A stretch of DNA of 64,000 nt from Dryobates pubescens (taxonomy: Eukaryota > Chordata > Aves > Piciformes > Picidae). The DNA is taken from the NCBI RefSeq assembly GCF_014839835.1, contig NC_071615.1, positions 1,860,001 through 1,924,000 of the forward strand, written 5' to 3'. Below are positions 25,001-37,000 of this stretch, piece by piece. Positions within the stretch are counted from its first letter, which is position 1; each line of letters begins with the position of its first letter. The notes beneath the pieces were generated by a model, which did no database searches, had not been told where the DNA came from, and saw only the letters and a list, made by a program, of their open reading frames with translations. A program made the position numbers and the translations under genes.

Positions 25001-28000
25001 TCTGAATCATGGTGCAATTATGTGCACCAGGACAGCAGATTCCTGTATTTAAAGCAGTGTAACCTGCCACTGGAACCCTTTGGTATTCTCATCTCGCTTT
25101 GTCCCAGAAGACATCAGCAACACGAAAATGGAGGCCATCTAAAGAAACTTCAGCAGGAATTGAAGGTATTTCCTTGGCTGCTGTGGCAAAACTATACACA
25201 GAAAACAGTTGCCTAAATCCTACATGCTTTCAGCCCAGGAGCATGTTGATTTGTGCCCTCCAGAGTCTCCACAAGAAGAAGCTAGGCACCTTAAATGCAC
25301 CTTAAATTCCTGCACAGCTGAGAAAGACCTTTTCTGTGGGTTTAAAAGCAATAAATCCATTTCTATACTGATGGCTGCTTTCTGGATTTAGGTGAGAGAC
25401 CTACATCACCAGGAGGTCCAGAACCACACCTTGGCCAAAGGATATAGCCCTTTAACGTTTTCATTGAAGGTTGATGCTATATCAGCAGTGTTTCTCTTAA
25501 AATCCTTTATGAGTTCCTTAACAGAGAGGGGGGAAAGAGGAAATGTGACAATGAAAGCTTGCATAAACATAAAAGGGAGTCAGGGAGTCTAGGAAGAATC
25601 AACGGCTGATTACAATTTGGACTCACTGCTGTTATTAGCACAGTCAGAAACTGCACTGCCTCAAGCATTTAAAGTGTTTTGAAAGTGCTGCAAGATTTTC
25701 CTTCCTCCTTCAGGGACAGAAAATCCAAATCATTTCATTAGAGGGAAGCTGGCTGAGAGATGCCTTCAGCTGCTGTCTGGTGTCTTTATTACCCTCACCT
25801 AAGCAATGCACAGAGTGCTGTGTTCCCACACAGCCTCCCAGAAGGTATGAAGAGCCTCTTGTTGGAAGCAAAACCACTGCCTGGGCTTACTGCAGCTCTC
25901 GCTTTAGTCCTCAGTTTGCTGTTACCTATTGCCTCTCTCTAAAATGGCTGATGGAGAATCTGTGAAGTGTTGCATTTAAAATGTCTTGGTACAACAGTTC
26001 AAACAGAGCCACACAGAGAGAAAAGCCTCTGCATTCCACCCAGGGAGAAACACTTCTGCTCATTCCATCAGTGCCCGCAGAGACATGAGGACCAATTCAG
26101 AAAACACTAGAAAGGCACAATCCTGATGCAGCAAGGAATCCATTTTGAGCTGCTGCTTTCTGTCATGCACACCCACAGAAGTAACCTGCTGCATCTGTGA
26201 GCACACAGGGGCCAACTCCTGTCTGCTCATTTCTAAACAGCTCACTTTTTTTTTGCCTTCCCTTAAATGAAGATGCACAGTAGCAGCCCTGCCCTAGTTT
26301 TGGAGGAAAAGTAGGGAGGAAAAAGGCAGCTCTTATGCAAGCAAAGGCAGTGAGCTGAGCAGGAATGTGTGTAATCTTATTCATAGGAAAGATCAGCTTC
26401 AAAGAATTACACCTCTAGAATCCCAAATGCCTGCCCCATGCTATGCAGAGACTTCTGTATGCAGCCCTGTGAAATGACTGAATGACCTCAAGTCCCTTCC
26501 TCTAAAGTCTAGGAAATGAGCTTGGAGAGATGTGAAGGACATCCTGTGCTCTGCTCTGAGAAACAGAAATCTGTGGCAATGGATCAATGTCTAGAGCCTG
26601 ATCTCACCCAGATCAAGTCTGAGCAGAGAAAGGATAAAGCAGAGAGCAAGCAGCCTGACTGGAAGCCCTGTGCTCCCCTCTTTGTGCAACGGGGCACTGA
26701 ACAGAGGGCACCAATACCCCCACCCCCACCTTCTGGATGTGAAATCTCACAGGTATGTGCTTGACCCTTACCTCCAGCTGGTCAGTTATCAGCATTTCCA
26801 AGGTCATGAGTGCTTCTGACAGCTGAAGTATGTCCTCCTTGGACTCGGCTCGTTTGGACTCAGCAATATCGTAGCTACTGGCATTATGAATCTCATCCAG
26901 CCTCTAAACACAGGGAGAGACATAAATTACACATAGTTTGTGCTCAGCACTCCACTGCAATTTAATTAACTTGTTACATATGTGAGGAAAGTTCCTGCTG
27001 CTGATTAGCTGAACTGAAATGTGATGATTCAGGAAGTCTCCACATTTACATACTGGGGAGTCAACGGTGCTGAGCTTGGCCATGGAGGCACTGACAACAC
27101 TTCCTCATCCTCCAGTCAGCAGAAGGCTTTGCCCCTTCTGTGCTTCCAGCTTTGGTTCCCATTCTAACACATTCCAAGGTAAAGTTTTAGATTCTTGAAA
27201 CCATGTCAGTTTGGGACATATTTTAATGGCCATGGTGATGGTGGCTTGCTGGTTGGACTGGATGATCTGAAAGGTCTTTTCCAAGCAAAATGGTTCTAGG
27301 ATTCTAAATATTTTATATTGAAAGGTGGTGAGACACTGACCCAGGTTGCCCAGAGAGGTTGTAGATGCCCCATCCCTGGAACCATTCCAGGTCAGGTTGT
27401 TTGGGGCTCTGAGCAACCTGCTCTAGTTGCAGATGTCCCTGCTGGCTGCAGGGGAGTTAGACTACAGGCTCATAGGATGTTAGGGGTTGGAAGGGACCTC
27501 CAGAGACTATTGAGTTCAACTCCCCTGCTAGAGCAGGACCATAGAATCCAGCACAGGTCACACAGGAAAACAGCCAGATGGATCTTGAAAGTCTCCAGAG
27601 CAGGAGACTCCACAACCTCTCTGGGCAGCCTGTTCCAGTGCTCTGTGACCCTCACAGTGAGGAATTCCTCCTCATGTTGAGGTGGAACCTCCTGTGCTGG
27701 AGTTTATATCCATTGCCCCTTGTCCTATGCCAGGGTGCAACTGATCAGAGCCTGTCCCCTCCCTCTGGACCCCCGGCCCTCAGATATTTGTAAACATTTA
27801 TTAAACCCCCTCTGGGTCTTCTCTTCTCCAGATTAAGCACCCTCAGCCTCTCCTCATCAGGCAGTGCTCCAGTCTCTTCATCATCCTCATACCTGTCTGT
27901 TGGACTCTCTCCAGCAGATCCCTGTCCCTCTTGGACTGGGGACCCCAGAACTGGATGCAATACTCCAGGTGAGGTCTCACCAGGGCAGAGTAGAGGGGGA

Positions 28001-31000
28001 GGAGAACCTCCCTGGATCTGCTGGACACACTCCTCTTAATGCACCCCAGGTCTGAATCCTGATCCCCTTCACATCAAGGAGAATCTTGATTGACTTCCAC
28101 AGGGTCAGGATTTAGTGTTCTGAATATGGAATACCTCTCACTGCCTGCCTTCCTCTCACAGCAAGGATTTATCACCCTTCAGCATTAAATATTGACGTCA
28201 GTGTTGTATCAGGGAAGATTTATGATGTCTTGGATCAAATAAATAAATAAATGAATGCTCCTCTTTTGCTGAGCACTGTGTTATTTTCAGGTTTCTTCAA
28301 AGTAAGTTAGTGATCAACTGTTAATAGGTTTTCAGATGCTTAATCCACTTCTCCTGAGGAATGGGCTACAATGGGGAATTCTAATGAAAACCATTGCCAA
28401 GGCTTGGGTCTGACAAGGGACCAGGTTACCCAGACTGGGTGGTGTTAAAAGGGGGGGAAGGGAAGAGCATGGTCTCTTCTGTTTCTAATGTAGACAAGTT
28501 CTGAGGCTCAGAAAGCTCCCAAGCCATTCAGTGTGCACCCCCAGAGCAATAGCTTCAAAGTCCAAGGCATTTAATGCTTCTTTGCTCCTTAACCAACTTC
28601 AGAGTTATTTTACAGGTTCCCCAAGCTTACAAGGCAGGATTACAGTGAGACAGCCCCTCAGGTGTTTTACAGACCTCAGCCTGCACCCTTTGAACTCCTC
28701 TGGTGATTTCAAATCAACAGGGAAATGCTGTTAAAATGCAGCCTTTGGTTCTGACACTGACTCCTCCAGTGGGAACCCTCACACTGGCCTCTGTGTCCTG
28801 TTCTTGCAGGATGTAGCTGAGCCTGCACATCATCAAAGGCAAAGAACCTACTGAGGCCACAGCTGGAGCACTGGGTTCAGTTCTGGGCTCCTTGGTCCAA
28901 GAGGGACAGGGAACTACTAGAGAGAGTCCAGCAGAAGCTATGCAGATGCTGAGAGGTCTGAAGCATCTCTGTGAGGAGGAAAGGCTGAGAGACCTGGAGC
29001 TGTTTGACCTGAAGGTGAACAGCCTGAGAAAGAATCTTCTCATGCTCTGCAAGAGCTAAAGAGTGGGGGGCAAGAGGATGGGGCCAGACTCTTGTCAGTG
29101 GTGCCCAGTGTCAGGACACGGAGCACTAACTGGAACCCAGGAGGTTCCATCTGAACAGGAGAAAATTCTTTAGTGTGAGGCTGCTGGAGGCCTGGAGCAG
29201 GCTGCCCAGAGAGATTGTGGAGTCTCCTTCTCTGGAGAGATTCCAAACCCACCTGGACATTGTGCTCCTGGGCAAGCTGCTGTGGGTGACCTTGCAGGGG
29301 GGGTTGGACTGGATGATCTCCAGAGGTCCCTTCCAACTCCACCACGCTGGGATTCTGTGGCCAAAATCTGGCCTCAGCCATGTTTCTTTGGGTTTGATTT
29401 AGGGTTTGTTGAAATGGAAGATATGTTGGCAACTCAAGTGCAAGTTAACTAAATGTGCATCTCAGTCTTCTTTTTTTCCCTGCTGCCTTCTGGCAAGTCT
29501 GCAGACTCCTGTCCTGAGAGGAGCTGTCAGAGTCAGCGTGCCAGCATGAGTCAGCAGAGTTCAAGGACTGGGCACAGAGTGACTCAGCAGTGCCAGCCTG
29601 TGACAAAGCACCTCACTCAAAGTGACCCCTGGTAATCAAAGGGAGCCAGTGCTCATGACTCTGCCTGCTGTCAGCTGTCAGGGACTGGCTCAGCTGACAG
29701 TGTCACCAGGCTTTTGCCCACCCCTGAAATTTTTCTGTGGAAACAAAATAATGATCCATCTATTATCCATGGGCAGAAAGGGATTGCACTGGAAGCTGTG
29801 CCCTTAGCAGCCATCATGGGGGGCTGTAGTTGAGCAGAATGGGGGGGGGAGAGGGGGGAAAAAAAAGATGATTTCTGCTGTAAAAAGTCCAGAAATACAT
29901 TACAATAACTTTATCTAATATTTTTTTTTTGGTTAAAGTTCTTTGAGCTGTTGTTGATAAGATGAACTGAAGCAGAAAATTACTTGAAAAACTCAATACT
30001 CTGCAATCTCCTTCTTCTTCCCCATTTTTCAATGGAGGAAGAGTTATTGGAAGCCTCAAAGAGAAGGGGAGTGGTGTTCAATCTGATAAATCTGAGTCTC
30101 TTTTAGATCAACTTCATCACAAGTGTTTCAACCAAAAGCAAGGTTGAGCATTTCCAAACCCCACCATGTTTAGCCACATTTTTTTCCCCTGTAAAGCCCT
30201 GAAGGACCATGACCCTCCTGGGCAGGAAGACATGTTAATCTTGTCCTGTGACTGAGTTTCAAGTACAGATAAAAGCTCTCAGTGTTAGCTGGTTGTTGGT
30301 TGCCCAAAGGGCTGAAACTTCAATCCCCAAATTATTTTTCTACATAAAGCACTAAAAAAAAATATCTCTTTTAACACTACATTAGTTAATGACATCAGAT
30401 CAGCTAACACAATGATTTTTCTTAGTATTGATTTCTACTGTAAGAAACATATGAAAAAACAGTGACTGAGCACTGGCAGAGGTTGCCCAAAGAGGCTGTG
30501 GAGTCTCCACGCTTGGAGATACTCAGTAGCCATCTGGACAAGTTCCCAAGCAGCCTGCTGTGAGTGGCCCTGCTTGAGCAAGGGGCTTGCACCAGATGAC
30601 TTCCAGAGGTCACTTCCAGTGTTTAACCTCTCTGTGATTCTGCCTTTAGGGATCAAGTACCAATTCCTATCACAACAGTGTAAATCCAGAATCATTCTGA
30701 TTTTAATGGAGGCATCCTCACTCTCAGTGAAAAGCTGGCTTAGGATGCCCAGCTGGAATAGTCTACCCGGACACGTTGTGGAGTCTCCTCCTCTGAAGAG
30801 ATTTCAAACTCGCCTGGACGTGATCTTGATCAACCTGTTCTGGGTGGTCCTGCTTTAGCAGGGGAGTTGGACTAGGTGACCTCCAAAAGCCTCTTCCAAC
30901 CCCCACCACGCTGGGGTTGAGAGATCCTGTACCAACCAAACTGGGCTACAAGCACCTTACCCTTTTGTTGCGGCTCTCAAAGTCGAGGATGATTTTCCTG

Positions 31001-34000
31001 TTGTCTCGCTGGTTGGCCATTAATGCTTCATGAAGGCATTCACAGAAACTGGAGACTTCAGCTTCTCGTTTTTCATGCTCTTGCAGACCATAGTTAAACA
31101 GGTTCTTGCAAACCAAGACAAACTCCTCCCTGTATGTGACACCAGAGTCAAGGTGTTTTGCTTGTTCAGTGGAGCAGCGTTCTGTGTTCCTTTTACCTCT
31201 GCAGGTTGGAGCAACAAGAGTTACAAGCTACCCGTGTGTGAACTCCCTGGTTCCTGCTGGGAGCAGGCTGCCAGATATTCTCTCTGTGGCAGGTCTGGGT
31301 CACCCATCCACATTCTAAGCACAGGATTTTGCTAAATTAAGGATATGGAGACAGCTGTGGCAACTCAAGGAGGGAAAAGGCCTTGTGGAAGGAAAGGAAA
31401 TACATCCAGTGACTCTTTTTTTCTGCCACAGCAGGGGAATGAAGCATACAAACCCCTATCTGTCTCCACAAGCGTGGACACAGTGCCTGCATAGTTAATA
31501 AATACACCTCAGGAGGCTACAGCCAGAGCAGAGAATAAACTACTGACTTGGTAGCATCACAAAAAACAATGTCCATTTTTCTTCTGCTATTATCTTGGCA
31601 ATGGAATTGTTTCTGGAGTCTGTTGTAGTTAAGCTGTGATGCATTTCCCCCCCTCCCCCCCCGGCCCTCCCCCAGCGTAATGCAATTTTGAGGAAGGTCA
31701 AGTTACTGGCCTTGACAATGCTCTATTAATCTGAATGAGAAAAGAAAAAAGGGGGAAATATGTGTCTGCTTTCTGATCCCCCTGTGTAGGAGCAATGATC
31801 AGAGAGAGAGAAAAAAAAGTGCTGGCCTGAAAACTTCCTGCTGCCAGCCCTGGCAGGCTGCGAGATGCACGCCTCGGATCGGGCTGATTAGTCTGTTCCT
31901 ATCTCCTACCACTTCAATTTCAACATGATTTTAGCGACTGCACTCTTACAATCTAACTGACAGAGATTTATCTTAGAGCTCATTTTAAACTTTAAGTGGA
32001 TTCCAGCCTTAAAGAAAGTACAAAGCCTTGATTCTCCAAGGGTCAGAAAAGGCTACTGAAATTGTGTTTGATTCAAGTGAAGGGAAAAGGACTATGGTAA
32101 TTACGGCGGGGAGGATTTAAAATGCTGGAATCTCATCAGGTGCATTAACAAGAGCGTGGCCAGCAGGTCAAGGGAGGTTCTCCTCCCCCTCTACTCTGCC
32201 CTAGTGAGGTCACAGCTAGAGTACTGTGTCTCTCCAGTTGAAGAGAGACAGGGAACTACTGGAGAGAGTCCAGCAGAAGGTACCGAGATGCTGAGGGGCC
32301 CGGAGTGTCTCTGTAAGGAGAAAAGGCTGAGAGAGCCTTGGGGCTGTTGAGCCTGGAGAAGAGCAGCCCCAGAGGGGATCTTCTCAATGCTGATCAGTAT
32401 CTAAAGGGCAGGGGCAAGAGGATGGGGCCAGGCTCTTGTCAGTGGTACCCAATGACAGGACAAGGGGCAACGGGCACAAAATTATGTCCAGGAGGTTCTG
32501 GCTGAACAGGAAGAGAAAATTCTTTGCTGTGAGGGTGCTGGAGCCCTGGAGCAGCCTGCCCAGAGAGGTTGTGGAGTTTCCTTCTCTGGACAGATTCCAA
32601 ACCCACCTGACCACTGTGCTCCTGGGCAAGCTGCTGTGGATGACCCTGCTTTAGCAGGGGGGTTGGACTGGATGATCTCTAGAGGTCACTCCCAGTCCTC
32701 ACCATGCTGGGTTTCATGACCTGTTGGTGCTAGAAATGTGTGGGTTTAAAATGGGATGCTTCATGCTGGGTTGGTCAGCTTGCCAATGATAGAAACCATT
32801 TGTTTGTAGCTCTCTTATTTCAGGAGATTTCAAGCCTTAAAGCTGTCAGTGGTCTCAGTCCTGCAGTGGGGTTTTTTTTGGTACCATTCCAAAAATTGAA
32901 CACAGACTGTCTCAGATCTTAGATCAATGTAGCTTTCAGCCCTGGACAAAAGCAACAGACAAAGAGTCCCTGTGGATGCACCTCCTTCTTCACTCAAGGC
33001 ATTACACTATAGCTGCAGGTATTCTAGACCCAAGAAGGATATGTCTGCAGCAGGTCACCCACGCCAGGGAGGTATGCCAGTTTGGCAGCTTCTGGATCGT
33101 CTGCATAGAGATCCTCAAACAGGAATGAGCCATTCAGGTGCTCCACAAAGGCTGCCTTTGAAGAGAATCAGAGCAATATAAGGAAAATAAAGAGTGCCAG
33201 TCCTAAGGATGTGCTTCTCCCATAAGCACATTACCAGCAGAGGAACACTGGTGCAGACACAGTGGTACCAACAAAATAGACAAACCAGGCAAGGCATGAA
33301 AGCACCCTGTGGCTGGGGTGAAAAACCATCCCAGTGGCTTTGTTGCTAGGACTCTCTAGCCTAAGGATAGAAAACACTACTTAATCTTGGATAAGACATT
33401 AACACATATAACCACATACTGCAAGGCTGTTAAGCCTTTCAGATAAGGAAGCAGTGGACTTTGGGGAGGGATGGAGGGAAGAGCTGCAACATCTTCCCTG
33501 TCACTTAACTGCCTCCTACTCTGCAGCTGATCTGATCTTCCAGAGGTCTGGAATACAGAGCCAGACCATAACTGAATGCACCATTCCACCTGGTCTTGTT
33601 TTCAGCCTATTCACAGGACTTCAGGGATCTCTGAAGGCCCTGAAGAGTTTAACCATAAAACTAATGAAAAGCATTAACTTGGTGTGAAGGAGAAAAAAGT
33701 CACTGCACCATGAAAATGCTAACAGTTCCCTCAGACCTGTGATTTTCTTAATCTCATGTCAGACTGATAAGGTCCCTGGGTATGATTTACTATTTAGCTT
33801 TGCAGGGTCTGTGTCTGTAGCTCCATTGTTCAGCCAAAAGAATTATGTTCCCTCACGTCATGTGTATTGCACAGCAGCTCCTGTTTTCATCCCAAAAAAA
33901 ATGAGATTCAGAGTTCACAGAGATTAATCCCAGCCTTAGTTTTAGCACAGTCGATGTAAATCTTCGAGCAGGTAAAAGGAGTCAATATGTGCTGTGCTTT

Positions 34001-37000
34001 CTCCCGAGACAATATACAACCAGCCACAGAAAACATACTGTGTGGTGCTCCAGCTCCTTCTGCTTGGCCTGCTCTTCCTTCAGCTGAGCCAGGGCCTCAG
34101 CCTCCTCAAGTTCCAGTAGCTCAGTGAGATGCTGATACTTCAGAAGTGCAGCTTCTCGCTGAGAAATGCAAACAAAGACAATGTTTTTATCAGATGATCC
34201 AGCATTGCTCAACAAAGCTTGGCACAAGCATTTGATCTTTCTAGAGCATGCACCTGAGGGCCCTCTGCATCTCCATTTCTTTGTGGGCTTTTATTAAGCT
34301 ACTCATGAAGTTTTTAATCTATTCCTCACCCCAGCTGTGGGCTGTTTTTGTAGGCATATTACTCTGACTCTGCATTCAATACATCTGAGCTGATTCAGTC
34401 CCAGGAAACTTCTCTCTCCATTTTCTCAGCTTCAGAGGGTTTGGATTTATTTCAGCAGGCTCTGTTTTGACTTCTAGAATTTGAGCTCTGATTTCATCAG
34501 CTAGTAAGTTTAATACATTTACTAGAGAGGAGCACTCCTCCTTTTTGGAGGAGTGGATGGCAAGTGGATGGCAGGGGCAAGAACCTAATTAGCTTGAAAC
34601 TGAAGCTTGACAAATGGAAGTGTGCAGTTCTATGACGCACTGTCTGTACGAGCAGGGACTGGGCTCAATGACCTGGAAAGCCCTTCCAGTCCCTGTGCTA
34701 AGAGTGATGGATATCCCAAGTACAGCTCCTGCTCTGTGCCAAGAAAATCTACAATGAATCATGTTCTTTGGTTACTAACCCACAAAACAAAACAACCAAG
34801 AAAAAGCCTTTGTTGCTCCTTTGAGTGCTGGGATCAAAAAGTGGACCCTCAGGTGAGCGGAGTGGATGTGCTGTCCTGTCCTCAGAAATCCAGGGGAGAA
34901 AGAGCATCTGACAGCTTCTGCTTGTGTGGATGGTGTCTGCTACTGAAACTGCTCAGCAAGCTGCAGGACCACCAAGCCTCCTCTGCCCTGGACCTTTCCT
35001 CTTTTCCCTACCAAACTGATTCCCTCCAAGATGTTCTCATCTCTAAGGTGGCTTGATGCCTTCTCACTCACATCGCTGCCTCTCTGTGGCAACATTCACC
35101 CAGCCCCTCTCCCACACACAGCTGCTGATTTGCACAAAATCTGTGAAGACATCACGCCTCTGACACCTCTACTTCTCTGTCAGATTTGATAGAATTTGGC
35201 CTACAGGTTCACAGCTGTTAGGTGGAGGCAGAATAAACACCGTGTGTTTCTGTAAGCCTCATTTCTGCAGGGCACCTGCCCTGAATGCAAGAATATTGCT
35301 GGCATGCCAACAAAACATGCTCTGCAAGATGCTCTGAGCAAGCTGATCTAGTTAAAGATGTCCCTGCTCTCCCTGCAGGGGGGTTGAACTAGATGACCTT
35401 TTGTGGCAGTTTTAGGCTGATGCCTACTTTGTGGGGGATAATTTCAACCCACCATGCCTTTAAGAGTCCCTTCTACCCCAAACCAGTCTGTGATTCTGTG
35501 ATTGAGTGCTGTTGCCCAATTGCACAAGCAGGGAGGGAATGCAGAGATGCTTACTGTGCTGTCATTCACGAGCTTGAAGTCCAAGTACACCAGAGCTGGA
35601 AGATGAGCAACAACAAAGAGCGTGTAGCGCTCCTCCTCACAGAGAGGGTTCCCCATGAGATTCAGCGTGCGTAGGCTTTTAAACCTCCTGAGATACACCA
35701 CCTGTGCCAAGGGGAAAGAGAGGAACTTCCCAGTGCCTGCACATTTAGTTGTTCTTAGTAGCTTGCATGCATACCCTGCTCTGCTGCCAGACACAGCCTG
35801 GCATTAAGTTGTTGTGAAACTTTGGAGGAACTACCCCCAAAAATCAAATCCCCAGACTAGCTCGGGTTGGGATGGAAGCAAATGAAGCTCTGTTTGCAAG
35901 CAAACTACAATCTAGAAGTATGAAATGCAATTAATATCTACAAAATATACAATATATGCACTCTCACTATATATATATATATATTTACAATTTAGAAGCA
36001 ACACAAACACCTCAGACCCCCTTGGACAGATCCAGGGGACCTGTTCACCTCCTCCCCACTCCCTCCCTCCTTCCTGTTACCTCACACAGTAGTCAAAACA
36101 GAGATACCTCTGGCAAGGGCACAGGGGGAGAGAGAGAGAGAAAAAGAGAAAGAGAGAGAGAGAGAAGTTGCAAGCAGAATCAACAGAAGAAGAAAAGAGA
36201 AAGAGAACTGTTTCTGCCACTACTCTCTATCCCCATTAGCAAGCTAATGAATTCTATAGACCGTATCATTACTTTTCTTTTGTAGCCAATGATAATAATT
36301 TTACTTTTAGTCTTTGAGTCAGGGACTAGGCTAAAGCTCCTCCTGCAAACTGGAACAGTTATGAATTCCTAATGCTTTCAGGAAAGGAACTAGTTAAGTC
36401 CACATCAGGAATAGATAATTGATGGATGTAGAGGAAAAGGGGATGGTGTGGAGACGACTCAAGGTAAATCCCAGTCTCCACTCCATCCTTTTCCCATATC
36501 AAACATTGGAATGATCTGCTCAGGGCAGTGTTGGAGTCACTGTCCCTGGAGGTGTTCAAGCAGCTGGTGCTTGGGGACATGGTTTAGTGTTGACCCTTCA
36601 GTGCTGGGTCGAGGGTTGGACTGGAGGATCTTTGAGGTCTGTTCCAATGGGATGTTTTCTGTGATTCTGTACCTACTAATTCCTTGGAACTGATAGGAAG
36701 CAATAGGAATTTTGTAGTAACAGAACCAGCCCCCATGAGTCAATAACCTAAAGGAGAAATAGCTGCAGGAAGTGCATAACACTTCTCAAACCCATACCCT
36801 AGATTACAGAGGCAGTGAAATCCTAAGGAGAAGTCTCTCCTCTAAAGACAGACTTGGATACAGTGGCAAATGTCAGGTTTAGACTATTTGATCCTTTGAC
36901 AGGGAACATTTGCAGGGACAGAGAGCACTCACATCTTCCAGAGTGGTCAGGTTATTCTTGCCAATGGAGAAAATCTGCAGCTCTTGCAAGGTGTCCATGT

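Noticed and set aside
31129-31132. GT-AG style acceptor ACATACAG|GG for the DRC3 exon
   Set aside because: No matching donor gives the right phase, and the AT-AC reading restores the conserved TY residues.
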